From the NCBI RefSeq assembly GCF_048773025.1, contig NW_027413958.1, positions 1,382,001-1,446,000 of the forward strand: a stretch of 64,000 nucleotides of DNA. The letters are read 5' to 3'. How positions within the stretch are numbered: the first letter of the stretch is position 1; each line of letters starts with the position of its first letter. Under the pieces are notes generated by a model that ran no database searches, was not told the DNA's origin, and saw nothing but the letters and a program-made list of their open reading frames with translations. A program made the position numbers and the translations under genes. This DNA is from Camelus bactrianus. Taxonomy: Eukaryota; Chordata; Mammalia; Artiodactyla; Camelidae. Shown piece after piece: positions 10,586 to 22,040 of this stretch.

Positions 10586-12675
10586 CAGCACCCGGGATCT
10601 CCTAGGAGCCCTTCGAGTGTCTTCCCAGAATCCCTCCCACTGCGGGCTGCCGGGGAAAGGCGGGTGTTGGGCTGGAAATTCAGGTAGCATCTAGTGCCTC
10701 CCCATGGACAGGGGAGGTAATTAGCGGACTTCCCCCTGCCAGGGAACAACTGTGACACCAGGAAGCTGCGTGGAGGGCGGCCCTGAACCTCACCCACACA
10801 GTCACACGTGTTCCGGAATTCTGAGTGTGGGGAGGTTTCGTCTTCTGTCTGCAGCACCCGGGTTCTCCTAGGAGCCTTTCGAGTGTCTTCCCCCAGTCCC
10901 TCCCTGTGCGGGTTGCCGGGGAAAGGCGGGGGTTGGGCTGGAAACGCAGGTAGCATCTAGTGCCTCCCCATGGACAGGGGAGGTAATTAGCGGACTTCTC
11001 CCTGCCAGGGAACACCTGTGACACCAGGCAGCTGCGTGGAGGGCCGCCCAGAACCTCCCCCACACAATAAGCCGTGTTCCGGAATTCTGAGTGTGGGGAG
11101 GTTCCGCCTTCTGTCTGCAGCACCCGGGATCTCCTAGGAGCCCTTCGAGAGTCTTCCCCGAGTCCCTCCCTGTGCGGGCTGCCGGGGAAAGGAGGGGGTT
11201 GTGCTGGAAACGCAGGTAGCATCTAGTGCCTCCCCATGGACAGGGGAGGTAATTAGCGGACTTCCACCTGCCAGGGAACACCTGTGACACCAGGCAGCTG
11301 CGTGGAGGGCGGCCCCGAACCTCCCCCACACAGTCAACCGTGTTCCGGAATTCTGAGTGTGGGGAGGTTCCGTCTTCTGTCTGCAGCACCCGGGATCTCT
11401 TAGGAGCCCTTCGAGTGTCTTCCCAGAGTCCCTCCCTGTGCGGGTTGCCGGGGAAAGGAAGGGGTTGTGCTGGAAACGCAGGTAGCATCTAGTGCCTCCC
11501 CATGGACAGGGGAGGTAATTAGCGGACTTCCACCTGCCAGGGAACACCTGTGACACCAGGCAGCTGCGTGGAGGGCGGCCCTGAACCTCACCCACACAGT
11601 CACACGTGTTCCGGAATTCTGAGTGTGGGGAGGTTCCGCATTCTGTCTGCAGCACCCGGGATCTCCTAGGAGCCCTTCGAGAGTCTTCCCCGAGTCCCTC
11701 CCTGTGCGGGCTGCCGGGGAAATGCGGGGGTTGGACTGGAAACGCAGGTAGCATCTAGTGCCTCCCCATGGACAAGGGAGGAAATTAGCGGACTTCCACC
11801 TGCCAGGGAACACCTGTGACACCAGGCAGCTGCGTGGAGGGCGGCCCCGAACCTCCCCAACACAGTCAACCGTGTTCCGGAATTCTGAGTGTGGGGAGGT
11901 TCCGTCTTCTGTCTGCAGCACCCGGGATCTCCTAGGAGCCCTTCGAGAGTCTTCCCCGAGTCCCTCCCTGTGCGGGCTGCCGGGGAAAGGAGGGGGTTGT
12001 GCTGGAAACGCAGGTAGCATCTAGTGCCTCCCCATGGACAGGGGAGGTAATTAGCGGACTTCCACCTGCCAGGGAACACCTGTGACACCAGGCAGCTGCG
12101 TGGAGGGCGGCCCCGAACCTCCCCAACACAGTCAACCGTGTTCCGGAATTCTGAGTGTGGGGAGGTTCCGTCTTCTGTCTGCAGCACCCGGGATCTCCTA
12201 GGAGCCCTTCGAATGTCTTCCCCGAATCCCTCCCACTGCGGGCTGCCGGGGAAAGGCGGGGGTTGGGCTGGAAACTCAGGTAGAATCTAGTGCCTCCCCA
12301 TGGACAGGGGAGGTAATTAGCGGACTTCTCCCTGCCAGGGAACACCTGTGACACCAGGCAGCTGCGTGGAGGGCGGCCCCGAACCTCCCCCACACAGTCA
12401 GCCGTGTTCCGGAATTCTGAGTGTGGGGAGGTTCCGTCTTATATCTGCAGCACCCGGGTTCACCTAGGAGCCCTTCGAGTGTCTTCCCAGAGTCCCTCCA
12501 TGTGCGTACTGCCGGGGAAAGGAGGGGGTTGTGCTGGAAACGCAGGTAGCATCTAGTGCCTCCCCATGGACAGGGGAGGTAATTAGCGGACTTCCACCTG
12601 CCAGGGAACACCTGTGACACCAGGCAGCTGCGTGGAGGGCGGCCCCGAACCTCCCCCACACAGTCATCCGTGTTC
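10586..12675. repeat. Mosaic of monomers related to the 15-mer unit
   Basis: Stretches match the 15-mer block at changing offsets. Around 10868-11400 the match is to 6878-7410 (+3990), including the rare 'ccgcccagaacc' and 'cacacaataagccg'. Around 11400-12020 the match is to the 306-848 region at +11172 bp (42 monomers). Around 12270-12530 the 'tcttatatctgcag' and 'gcgtactgcc' monomer type returns. The changes of offset imply several recombination joints. Confidence 0.7.
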
Positions 12676-13511
12676 CGGAATTCTGAGTGTGGGGAGGTTC
12701 CGTCTTCTGTCTGCAGCACCCGGGTTCTCCTAGGAGCCCTTCGAGTGTCTTCCCAGAGTCCCTCACTGTTCGGGCTGCCGGGGAAAGGCGGGGGTTGGGC
12801 TGGAAAAGCAGGTAGCATCTTGTGCCTCCCCATGGACAAGGGAGGTAATTAGCGGACTTCCCCCTGCCAGGGAACACCTGTGACACCAGGCAGCTGCGTG
12901 GAGGGCGGCCCCGAACCTCCCCCACACAGTCAGCCGTGTTCCGGAATTCTGAGGGTGGGGAGGTTCCGTCTTCTGTCTGCAGCACCCGGAATCTCCTAGG
13001 AGCCATTCGAGTGTCTTCCCAGTTTCCCTCCCTGTGCGTGTTGCCGGGGAAAGGAGGGGGTTGTGCTGGAAACGCAGGTAGCATCTAGTGCCTCCCCATG
13101 GACAGGGGAGGTAATTAGCGGACTTCCACCTGCCAGGGAACACCTGTGACACCAGGCAGCTGCGTGGAGGGCGGCCCCGAACCTCCCCCACACACTCATC
13201 CGTGTTCCGGAATTCTGAGTGCGGGGAGATTCCGTCTTCTGTCTGCAGCACCCGGGATCTACTAGGAGCCCTTCGAGAGTCTTCCCCGAGTCACTCCCGG
13301 TGCGGGCTGCTGGGGAAAGTTGGGGGTTGGCCTGGAAAAGCAGGTAGCATCTAGTGCCTCCCCATGGACAAGTTAGGTAATTAGCGGACTTCCCCCTGCC
13401 AGGGAACAACTGTGACACCAGGAAGCTGCGTGGAGTGCGGCCCTGAACCTCACCCACACAGTCACACGTGTTCCGGAATTCTGAGTGTGGGGAGGTTCCG
13501 TCTTCTGTCTG
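12676..13511. repeat. Three-monomer block, copy 2 of an 11-mer-spaced duplication
   Basis: Partner of 9750-10585, with the same rare variants and a few differences such as 'cctcactgttcgggctgcc' against 'cctccctgtgcgggctgcc'. It ends where 'ttcagcacccgggatctcc' in the first copy is replaced by 'gcagcacccgggttctcc'. Confidence 0.8.
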
Positions 13512-15591
13512 CAGCACCCGGGTTCTCCTAGGAGCCTTTCGAGTGTCTTCCCCCAGTCCCTCCCTGTGCGGGCTGCCGGGGAAAGGCGGGGGTTGGGCTG
13601 GAAACTCAGGTAGCATCTAGTGCCTCCCCATGGACAGGGGAGGTAATTAGCGGACTTCTCCCTGCCAGGGAACACCTGTGACACCAGGCAGCTGCGTGGA
13701 GGGCGGCCCCGAACCTCCCCCACACAGTCAACCGTCTTCCGGAATTCTGAGTGTGGGGAGGTTCCGTCTTCTGTCTGCAGCATCCGGGATCTCCTAGGAG
13801 CCCTTCGAGAGTCTTCCCCGAGTCCCTCCCAGTACGGGCAGCCGGGGAATGGCGGGGGTTGGGCTGGAAACGCAGGTAGCATCTAGTGCCTCCCCATGGA
13901 CAGGGGATGTAATTAGCGGACTTCCACCTGCCAGGGAACACCTGTGACACCAGGCAGCTGCGTGGAGGGCGGCCCCGAACCTCCCCCACACAGTCAGCTG
14001 TGTTCCGGAATTCTGAGTGTGGGGAGGTTACGTCTTCTGTCTGCAGCACCCGGGATCTCCTAGGAGCCTTTCGAGAGTCTTCCCCGAGTCCCTCCCTGTG
14101 CGGGCTGCCGGGGAAATGCGGGGGTTGGGCTGGAAACGCAGGTAGCATCTAGTGCCTCCCCATGGACAAGGGAGGTAATTAGCGGACTTCCACCTGCCAG
14201 GGAACACCTGTGACACCAGGCAGCTGCGTGGAGGGCGGCCCCGAACCTCCCCCACACAGTCAACCGTGTTCCGGATTTCTGAGTGTGGGGAGGTTCCGTC
14301 TTCTGTTTGCAGCACCCGGGATCTCCTAGGAGCCTTTCGAGTGTCTTCCCCGAATCCCTCCCACTGCGGGCTGCCGGGGAAAGGCGGGGTTTGGGCTGGA
14401 AACTCAGGTAGCATCTAGTGCCTCCCCATGGACAGGGGAGGTAATTAGCGGACTTCTCCCTGCCAGGGAACACCTGTGACACCAGGCAGCTGCGTGGAGG
14501 GCGGCCCCGAACCTCCCCCACACAGTCAGCCGTGTTCCGGAATTCTGAGTGTGGTGAGGTTCCGTCTTATGTCTGCAGCACCCGGGTTCACCTAGGAGCC
14601 CTTCGAGGGTCTTCCCCCAGTCCCTCCCTTTGCGGGCTGCCGGGGAAAGGAGGGGGTTGTGCTGGAAACGCAGGTAGCATCTAGTGCCTCCCCATGGACA
14701 GGGGAGGTAATTAGCGGACTTCCACCTGCCAGGGAACACCTGTGACACCAGGCAGCTGCGTGGAGGGCGGCCCCGAACCTCCCCCACACAGTCAACCGTG
14801 TTCCGGAATTCTGAGTGTGGGGAGGTTCCGTCTTCTGTCTGCAGCACCCGGGATCTCTTAGGAGCCCTTCGAGTGTCTTCCCAGAGTCCCTCCCTGTGCG
14901 GGTTGCCGGGGAAAGGAGGGGGTTTTGCTGGAAACGCAGGTAGCATCTAGTGCCTCCCCATGGACAGGGGAGGTAATTAGCGGACTTCCACCTGCCAGGG
15001 AACACCTGTGACACCAGGCAGCTGCGTGGAGGGCGGCCCCGAACCTCCCCCACACAGTCAGCCGTGTTCCAGAATTCTGAGGGTGGGGAGGTTCCGTCTT
15101 CTGTCTGCAGCACCCGGGATCTCCTAGGAGCCATTCGAGTGTCTTCCCAGAGTCCCTCCCTGTGCGGGCTGCCGGGGAAAGGAGGGGGTTGTGCTGGAAA
15201 CGCAGGTAGCATCTAGTGCCTCCCCATGGACAGGGGAGGTAATTAGCGGACTTCCACCTGCCAGGGAACACCTGTGACACCAGGCAGCTGCGTGGAGGGC
15301 GGCCCCGAACCTCCCCCACACAGTCAACCGTGTTCCGGAATTCTGAGTGTGGGGAGGTTCCGTCTTCTGTCTGCAGGACCCGGGATCTCTTAGGAGCCCT
15401 TCGAGTGTCTTCCCAGAGTCCCTCCCTGTGCGGGTTGCCGGGGAAAGGAAGGGGTTGTGCTGGAAACGCAGGTAGCATCTAGTGCTTCCCCATGGACCGG
15501 GGAGTTAATTAGCGGTCTTCCACCTGCCAGGGAACACCTGTGACACAAGGCAGCTGCGTTGAGGGCGGCCCCGAACCTCCCCCACACAGTC
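13512..15591. repeat. Mixed monomers between two HOR blocks
   Basis: About eight monomers, mostly class B, with private changes such as 'ccagtacgggcagcc' near 13830, 'gaggttacg' near 14027, a lost EcoRI site at 14271 ('ccggatttct') and 'ggaccggggagttaattagcgg' style changes near 15495. I saw no long duplicate within the window. Confidence 0.7.
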
Positions 15592-18500
15592 ATCCGTGTT
15601 CCGGAATTCTGAGTGTGGGGAGGTTCCGTCTTCTGTCTGCAGCACCCGGGATCTCCTAGGAGCCATTCGAGTGTCTTCCCAGAGTCCCTCCCTATGCGGG
15701 CTGCCGGGGAAAGGAGGGGGTTGTGCTGGAAACGCAGGTAGCATCTAGTGCCTCCCCATGGACAGGGGATGTAATTAGCGGACTTCCACCTGCCAAGGAA
15801 CACCTGTGACACAAGGCAGCTGCGTGGAGGGCGGCCCCGAACCTCCCCCACACAGTCAGCCGTGTTCCGGAATTCTGAGTGTGGGGAGGATCCGTCTTCT
15901 GTCTGCAGCACCCGGGATTTCCTAGGAGCCGTTCGAGTGTTTTCCCAGAGTCCCTCCCTGTGCGGGCTGCCGGGGAAAGGAAGGGGTTGTGCTGGAAAAG
16001 CAGGTAGCATCTAGTGCCTCCCCATGGACAGGGGAGGTAATTAGCGGACTTCCACCTGCCAGGGAACACCTGTGACACCAGGCAGCTGCGTGGAGGGCGG
16101 CCCTGAATCTCACGCACACAGTCACACGTGTTCCGGAATTCTGAGTGTGGGGAGGTTCCGTCTTCTGTCTGCAGCACCCGGGATCTCCTAGGAGCCATTC
16201 GAGTGTCTTCCCAGAGTCCCTCCCTGTGCGGGCTGCCGGGGAAAGGAGGGGGTTGTGCTGGAAACGCAGGTAGCATCTAGTGCCTCCCCATGGACAGGGG
16301 AGGTAATTAGCGGACTTCCACCTGCCAGGGAACACCTGTGACACCAGGCAGCTGCGTGGAGGGCGGCCCCGAACCTCCCCCACACAGTCAACCGTGCTCC
16401 GGAATTCTGAGTGTGGGGAGGTTCCGTCTTCTGTCTGCAGCACCCGGGATCTCCTAGGAGCCCTTCGAGTGTCTTCCCAGAGTCCCTCCCTGTGCGGGTT
16501 TCCGGGGAAAGGAGGGGGTTGTGCTGGAAACGCAGGTAGCATCTAGTGCCTCCCCATGGACAGGGGAGGTAATTAGCGGACTTCTCCCTGCCAGGGAACA
16601 CCTGTGACACAAAACAGCTGCGTGGACGGCGGCCCCGAACCTCCCCCACACAGTCATCCGTGTTCCGGAATTCTGAGGGTGGGGAGGTTCCGTCTTCTGT
16701 CTGCAGCACCCTGGATCTCCTAGGAGACCTTCGAGTGTCTTCCCCGAATCCCTCCCACTGCGGGCTGCCGGGGAAAGGCGGGGGTTGGGCTGGAAATTCA
16801 GGTAGCATCTAGTGCCACCCCATGGACAGGGGAGGTAATTAGCGGTCTTCCCCCTACCAGGGAACACCTGTGACACCAGGCAGCTGCGTGGAGGGCGGCC
16901 CCGAATCTCCCCCACACAGTCAGCCCTGTTCCGGAATTCTGAGGGTGGGGAGGTTCCGTCTTCTGTCTGCAGCACCCGGGATCTCCTAGGAGCCCTTCGA
17001 GTGTCTTCCCCAAATCCCTCCCACTGCGGGCTGCCGGTGAAAGGCGGGGGTTGTGCTGGAAAAGCAGGTAGCATCTTGTGCCTCCCCATGGACAAGGGAG
17101 GTAATTAGCGGACTTCCCCCTGCCAGGGAACACCTGTGACACCAGGCAGCTGCGTGGAGGGCGGCCCTGAACCTCACCCACACAGTCACACGTGTTCCGG
17201 AATTCTGAGTGTGGGGAGGTTCCGTCTTCTGTCTGCAGCACCCGGGTTCTCCTAGGAGCCCTTCGAGTGTCTTCCCAGAGTCCCTCCCTGTGCGGGCTGC
17301 CGGGGAAATGCGGGGGTTGGGCTGGAAATGCAGGTAGCATCTTGTGCCTCCCCATGGACATGGGAGGTAATTAGCGGACTTCCCCCTGCCAGGGAACACC
17401 TGTGACACCAGGCAGCTGCGTGGAGGGCGGCCCCGAACCTCCCCCACACAGTCAGCCGTGTTCCGGAATTCTGAGGGTGGGGAGGTTCCGTCTTCTGTCT
17501 GCAGCACCCGGGATCTCCTAGGAGCCATTCGAGTGTCTTCCCAGAGTCCCTCCCTGTGCGGGTTGCCGGGGAAAGGAGAGGGTTGTGCTGGAAACGCAGG
17601 TAGCATCTAGTGCCTCCCCATGGACAGGGGAGGTAATTAGCGGACTTCCACCTGCCAGGGAACACCTGTGACACCAGGCAGCTGCGTGGAGGGCGGCCCT
17701 GAACCTCACCCACACAATCACACGTGTTCCGGAATTCTGAGTGTGGGGAGGTTCCGTCTTCTGTCTGCAGCACCCGGGATCTCCTAGGAGCCATTCGAGT
17801 GTCTTCCCAGAGTCCCTCCCTGTGCGGGTTGCCGGGGAAAGAGGGGGTTGTGCTGGAAACGCAGGTAGCATCTAGTGCCTCCCCATGGACAGGGGAGGTA
17901 ATTAGCGGACTTCCACCTGCCAGGGAACACCTGTGACACAAGGCAGCTGCGGGAAGGGCGGCCCCGCACCTCCCCCACACAGTCATCCGTGTTCCGGAAT
18001 TCTGAGTGTGGGGAGGTTCCGTCTTCTGTCTGCAGCACCCGGGATCTCCTAGGAGCCATTCGAGTGTCTTCCCAGAGTCCCTCCCTGTACGGTCTGCCGG
18101 GGAAAGGAGGGGGTTGTGCTGGAAACGCAGGTAGCATCTAGTGCCTCCCCATGGACAGGGGAGGTAATTAGCGGACTTCCACCTGCCAGGGAACACCTGT
18201 GACACAAGGCAGTTGCGTGGAGTGCGGCCCCGAACCTCCCCCACACAGTCATCCGTGTTCCGGAATTCTGAGTGTGGGGAGGTTCCGTCTTCTGTCTGCA
18301 GCACCCGGGATCTCCTAGGAGCCATTCGAGTGTCTTCCCAGAGTCCCTCCCTGTGCGGGCTGCCGGGGAAAGGAGGGGGTTGTGCTGGAAACGCAGGTAG
18401 CATCTAGTGCCTCCCCATGGACAGGGGAGGTAATTAGCGGACTTCCACCTGCCAGGGTACACCTGTGACACCAGGCAGCTGCGTGGAGGGCGGCCCTGAA

Positions 18501-18782
18501 CCTCACCCACACAGTCACACGTGTTCCGGAATTCTGAGTGTATGGAGGATCCGTCTTCTGTCTGCAGCACCTGGGATCTCTTAGGAGCCCTTCGAGTGTC
18601 TTCCCAGAGTCCCTCCATTTGCGGGTTGCCGGGGAAAGGAGAGGGTTGTGCTGGAAACGCAGGTAGCATCTAGTGCCTCCTCATGGACAGGGGAGGTAAT
18701 TAGCGGACTTCCACCTGCCAGGGAACACCTGTGACACAAGGCAGCTGCGTGGAGGGCGGCCCCGAACCTCCACCACACAGTC
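15592..18782. repeat. 12-mer higher-order repeat, copy 1 (3191 bp)
   Basis: Twelve monomers, one of them 265 bp because a G is missing near 17841 ('ggaaagaggggg'). The unit repeats at +3191, equal to 12 x 266 - 1. Shared private variants include 'cctatgcgggctgcc', 'gtgacacaaaacagctg', 'gaggatccgtcttctg', 'cagggtacacctgtg' and 'gagtgtatggagg'. The left limit is where 'gcgttgagggcggcc' and neighbouring variants stop matching. Confidence 0.9.
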
Positions 18783-21700
18783 ATCCGTGTTCCGGAATTC
18801 TGAGTGTGGGGAGGTTCCGTCTTCTGTCTGCAGCACCCGGGATCTCCTAGGAGCCATTCGAGTGTCTTCCCAGAGTCCCTCCCTATGCGGGCTGCCGGGG
18901 AAAGCAGGGGGTTGTGCTGGAAACGCAGGTAGCATCTAGTGCCTCCCCATGGACAGGGGATGTAATTAGCGGACTTCCACCTGCCAAGGAACACCTGTGA
19001 CACAAGGCAGCTGCGTGGAGGGCGGCCCCGAACCTCCCCCACACAGTCAGCCGTGTTCCGGAATTCTGAGTGTGGGGAGGATCCGTCTTCTGTCTGCAGC
19101 ACCCGGGATTTCCTAGGAGCCGTTCGAGTGTTTTCCCAGAGTCCCTCCCTGTGCGGGCTGCCGGGGAAAGGAAGGGGTTGTGCTGGAAAAGCAGGTAGCA
19201 TCTAGTGCCTCCCCATGGACAGGGGAGGTAATTAGCGGACTTCCACCTGCCAGGGAACACCTGTGACACCAGGCAGCTGCGTGGAGGGCGGCCCTGAATC
19301 TCACCCACACAGTCACACGTGTTCCGGAATTCTGAGTGTGGGGAGGTTCCGTCTTCTGTCTGCAGCACCCGGGATCTCCTAGGAGCCATTCGAGTGTCTT
19401 CCCAGAGTCCCTCCCTGTGCGGGCTGCCGGGGAAAGGAGGGGGTTGTGCTGGAAACGCAGGTAGCATCTAGTGCCTCCCCATGGACAGGGGAGGTAATTA
19501 GCGGACTTCCACCTGCCAGGGAACACCTGTGACACCAGGCAGCTGCGTGGAGGGCGGCCCCGAACCTCCCCCACACAGTCAACCGTGCTCCGGAATTCTG
19601 AGTGTGGGGAGGTTCCGTCTTCTGTCTGCAGCACCCGGGATCTCCTAGGAGCCCTTCGAGTGTCTTCCCAGAGTCCCTCCCTGTGCGGGTTTCCGGGGAA
19701 AGGAGGGGGTTTTGCTGGAAACGCAGGTAGCATCTAGTGCCTCCCCATGGACAGGGGAGGTAATTAGCGGACTTCTCCCTGCCAGGGAACACCTGTGACA
19801 CAAAACAGCTGCGTGGACGGCGGCCCCGAACCTCCCCCACACAGTCATCCGTGTTCCGGAATTCTGAGGGTGGGGAGGTTCCGTCTTCTGTCTGCAGCAC
19901 CCTGGATCTCCTAGGAGACCTTCGAGTGTCTTCCCCGAATCCCTCCCACTGCGGGCTGCCGGGGAAAGGCGGGGGTTGGGCTGGAAATTCAGGTAGCATC
20001 TAGTGCCACCCCATGGACAGGGGAGGTAATTAGCGGTCTTCCCCCTACCAGGGAACACCTGTGACACCAGGCAGCTGCGTGGAGGGCGGCCCCGAATCTC
20101 CCCCACACAGTCAGCCCTGTTCCGGAATTCTGAGGGTGTGGAGGTTCCGTCTTCTGTCTGCAGCACCCGGGATCTCCTAGGAGCCCTTCGAGTGTCTTCC
20201 CCAAATCCCTCCCACTGCGGGCTGCCGGTGAAAGGCGGGGGTTGTGCTGGAAAAGCAGGTAGCATCTTGTGCCTCCCCATGGACAAGGGAGGTAATTAGC
20301 GGACTTCCCCCTGCCAGGGAACACCTGTGACACCAGGCAGCTGCGTGGAGGGCGGCCCTGAACCTCACCCACACAGTCACACGTGTTCCGGAATTCTGAG
20401 TGTGGGGAGGTTCCGTCTTCTGTCTGCAGCACCCGGGTTCTCCTAGGAGCCCTTCGAGTGTCTTCCCAGAGTCCCTCCCTGTGCGGGCTGCCGGGGAAAT
20501 GCGGGGGTTGGGCTGGAAATGCAGGTAGCATCTTGTGCCTCCCCATGGACAAGGGAGGTAATTAGCGGACTTCCCCCTGCCAGGGAACACCTGTGACACC
20601 AGGCAGCTGCGTGGAGGGCGGCCCCGAACCTCCCCCACACAGTCAGCCGTGTTCCGGAATTCTGAGGGTGGGGAGGTTCCGTCTTCTGTCTGCAGCACCC
20701 GGGATCTCCTAGGAGCCATTCGAGTGTCTTCCCAGAGTCCCTCCCTGTGCGGGTTGCCGGGGAAAGGAGAGGGTTGTGCTGGAAACGCAGGTAGCATCTA
20801 GTGCCTCCCCATGGACAGGGGAGGTAATTAGCGGACTTCCACCTGCCAGGGAACACCTGTGACACCAGGCAGCTGCGTGGAGGGCGGCCCTGAACCTCAC
20901 CCACACAATCACACGTGTTCCGGAATTCTGAGTGTGGGGAGGTTCCGTCTACTGTCTGCAGCACCCGGGATCTCCTAGGAGCCATTCGAGTGTCTTCCCA
21001 GAGTCCCTCCCTGTGCGGGTTGCCGGGGAAAGAGGGGGTTGTGCTGGAAACGCAGGTAGCATCTAGTGCCTCCCCATGGACAGGGGAGGTAATTAGCGGA
21101 CTTCCACCTGCCAGGGAACACCTGTGACACAAGGCAGCTGCGGGAAGGGCGGCCCCGCACCTCCCCCACACAGTCATCCGTGTTCCGGAATTCTGAGTGT
21201 GGGGAGGTTCCGTCTTCTGTCTGCAGCACCCGGGATCTCCTAGGAGCCATTCGAGTGTCTTCCCAGAGTCCCTCCCTGTACGGGCTGCCGGGGAAAGGAG
21301 GGGGTTGTGCTGGATACGCAGGTAGCATCTAGTGCCTCCCCATGGACAGGGGAGGTAATTAGCGGACTTCCACCTGCCAGGGAACACCTGTGACACAAGG
21401 CAGTTGCGTGGAGTGCGGCCCCGAACCTCCCCCACACAGTCATCCGTGTTCCGGAATTCTGAGTGTGGGGAGGTTCCGTCTTCTGTCTGCAGCACCCGGG
21501 ATCTCCTAGGAGCCATTCGAGTGTCTTCCCAGAGTCCCTCCCTGTGCGGGCTGCCGGGGAAAGGAGGGGGTTGTGCTGGAAACGCAGGTAGCATCTAGTG
21601 CCTCCCCATGGACAGGGGAGGTAATTAGCGGACTTCCACCTGCCAGGGTACACCTGTGACACCAGGCAGCTGCGTGGAGGGCGGCCCTGAACCTCACCCA

Positions 21701-21973
21701 CACAGTCACACGTGTTCCGGAATTCTGAGTGTATGGAGGATCCGTCTTCTGTCTGCAGCACCTGGGATCTCTTAGGAGCCCTTCGAGTGTCTTCCCAGAG
21801 TCCCTCCATTTGCGGGTTGCCGGGGAAAGGAGAGGGTTGTGCTGGAAACGCAGGTAGCATCTAGTGCCTCCTCATGGACAGGGGAGGTAATTAGCGGACT
21901 TCCACCTGCCAGGGAACACCTGTGACACAAGGCAGCTGCGTGGAGGGCGGCCCCGAACCTCCACCACACAGTC
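18783..21973. repeat. 12-mer higher-order repeat, copy 2 (3191 bp)
   Basis: Direct tandem copy of 15592-18782, including the same missing G near 21032. Scattered single-base differences exist, for example near 19127-19180, 20137 and 20951. Similarity to the start of the unit continues to about 22040, ending where 'gccattcgag' (18851) faces 'gcccttcgag' (22042). Confidence 0.9.
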
Positions 21974-22040
21974 ATCCGTGTTCCGGAATTCTGAGTGTGG
22001 GGAGGTTCCGTCTTCTGTCTGCAGCACCCGGGATCTCCTA

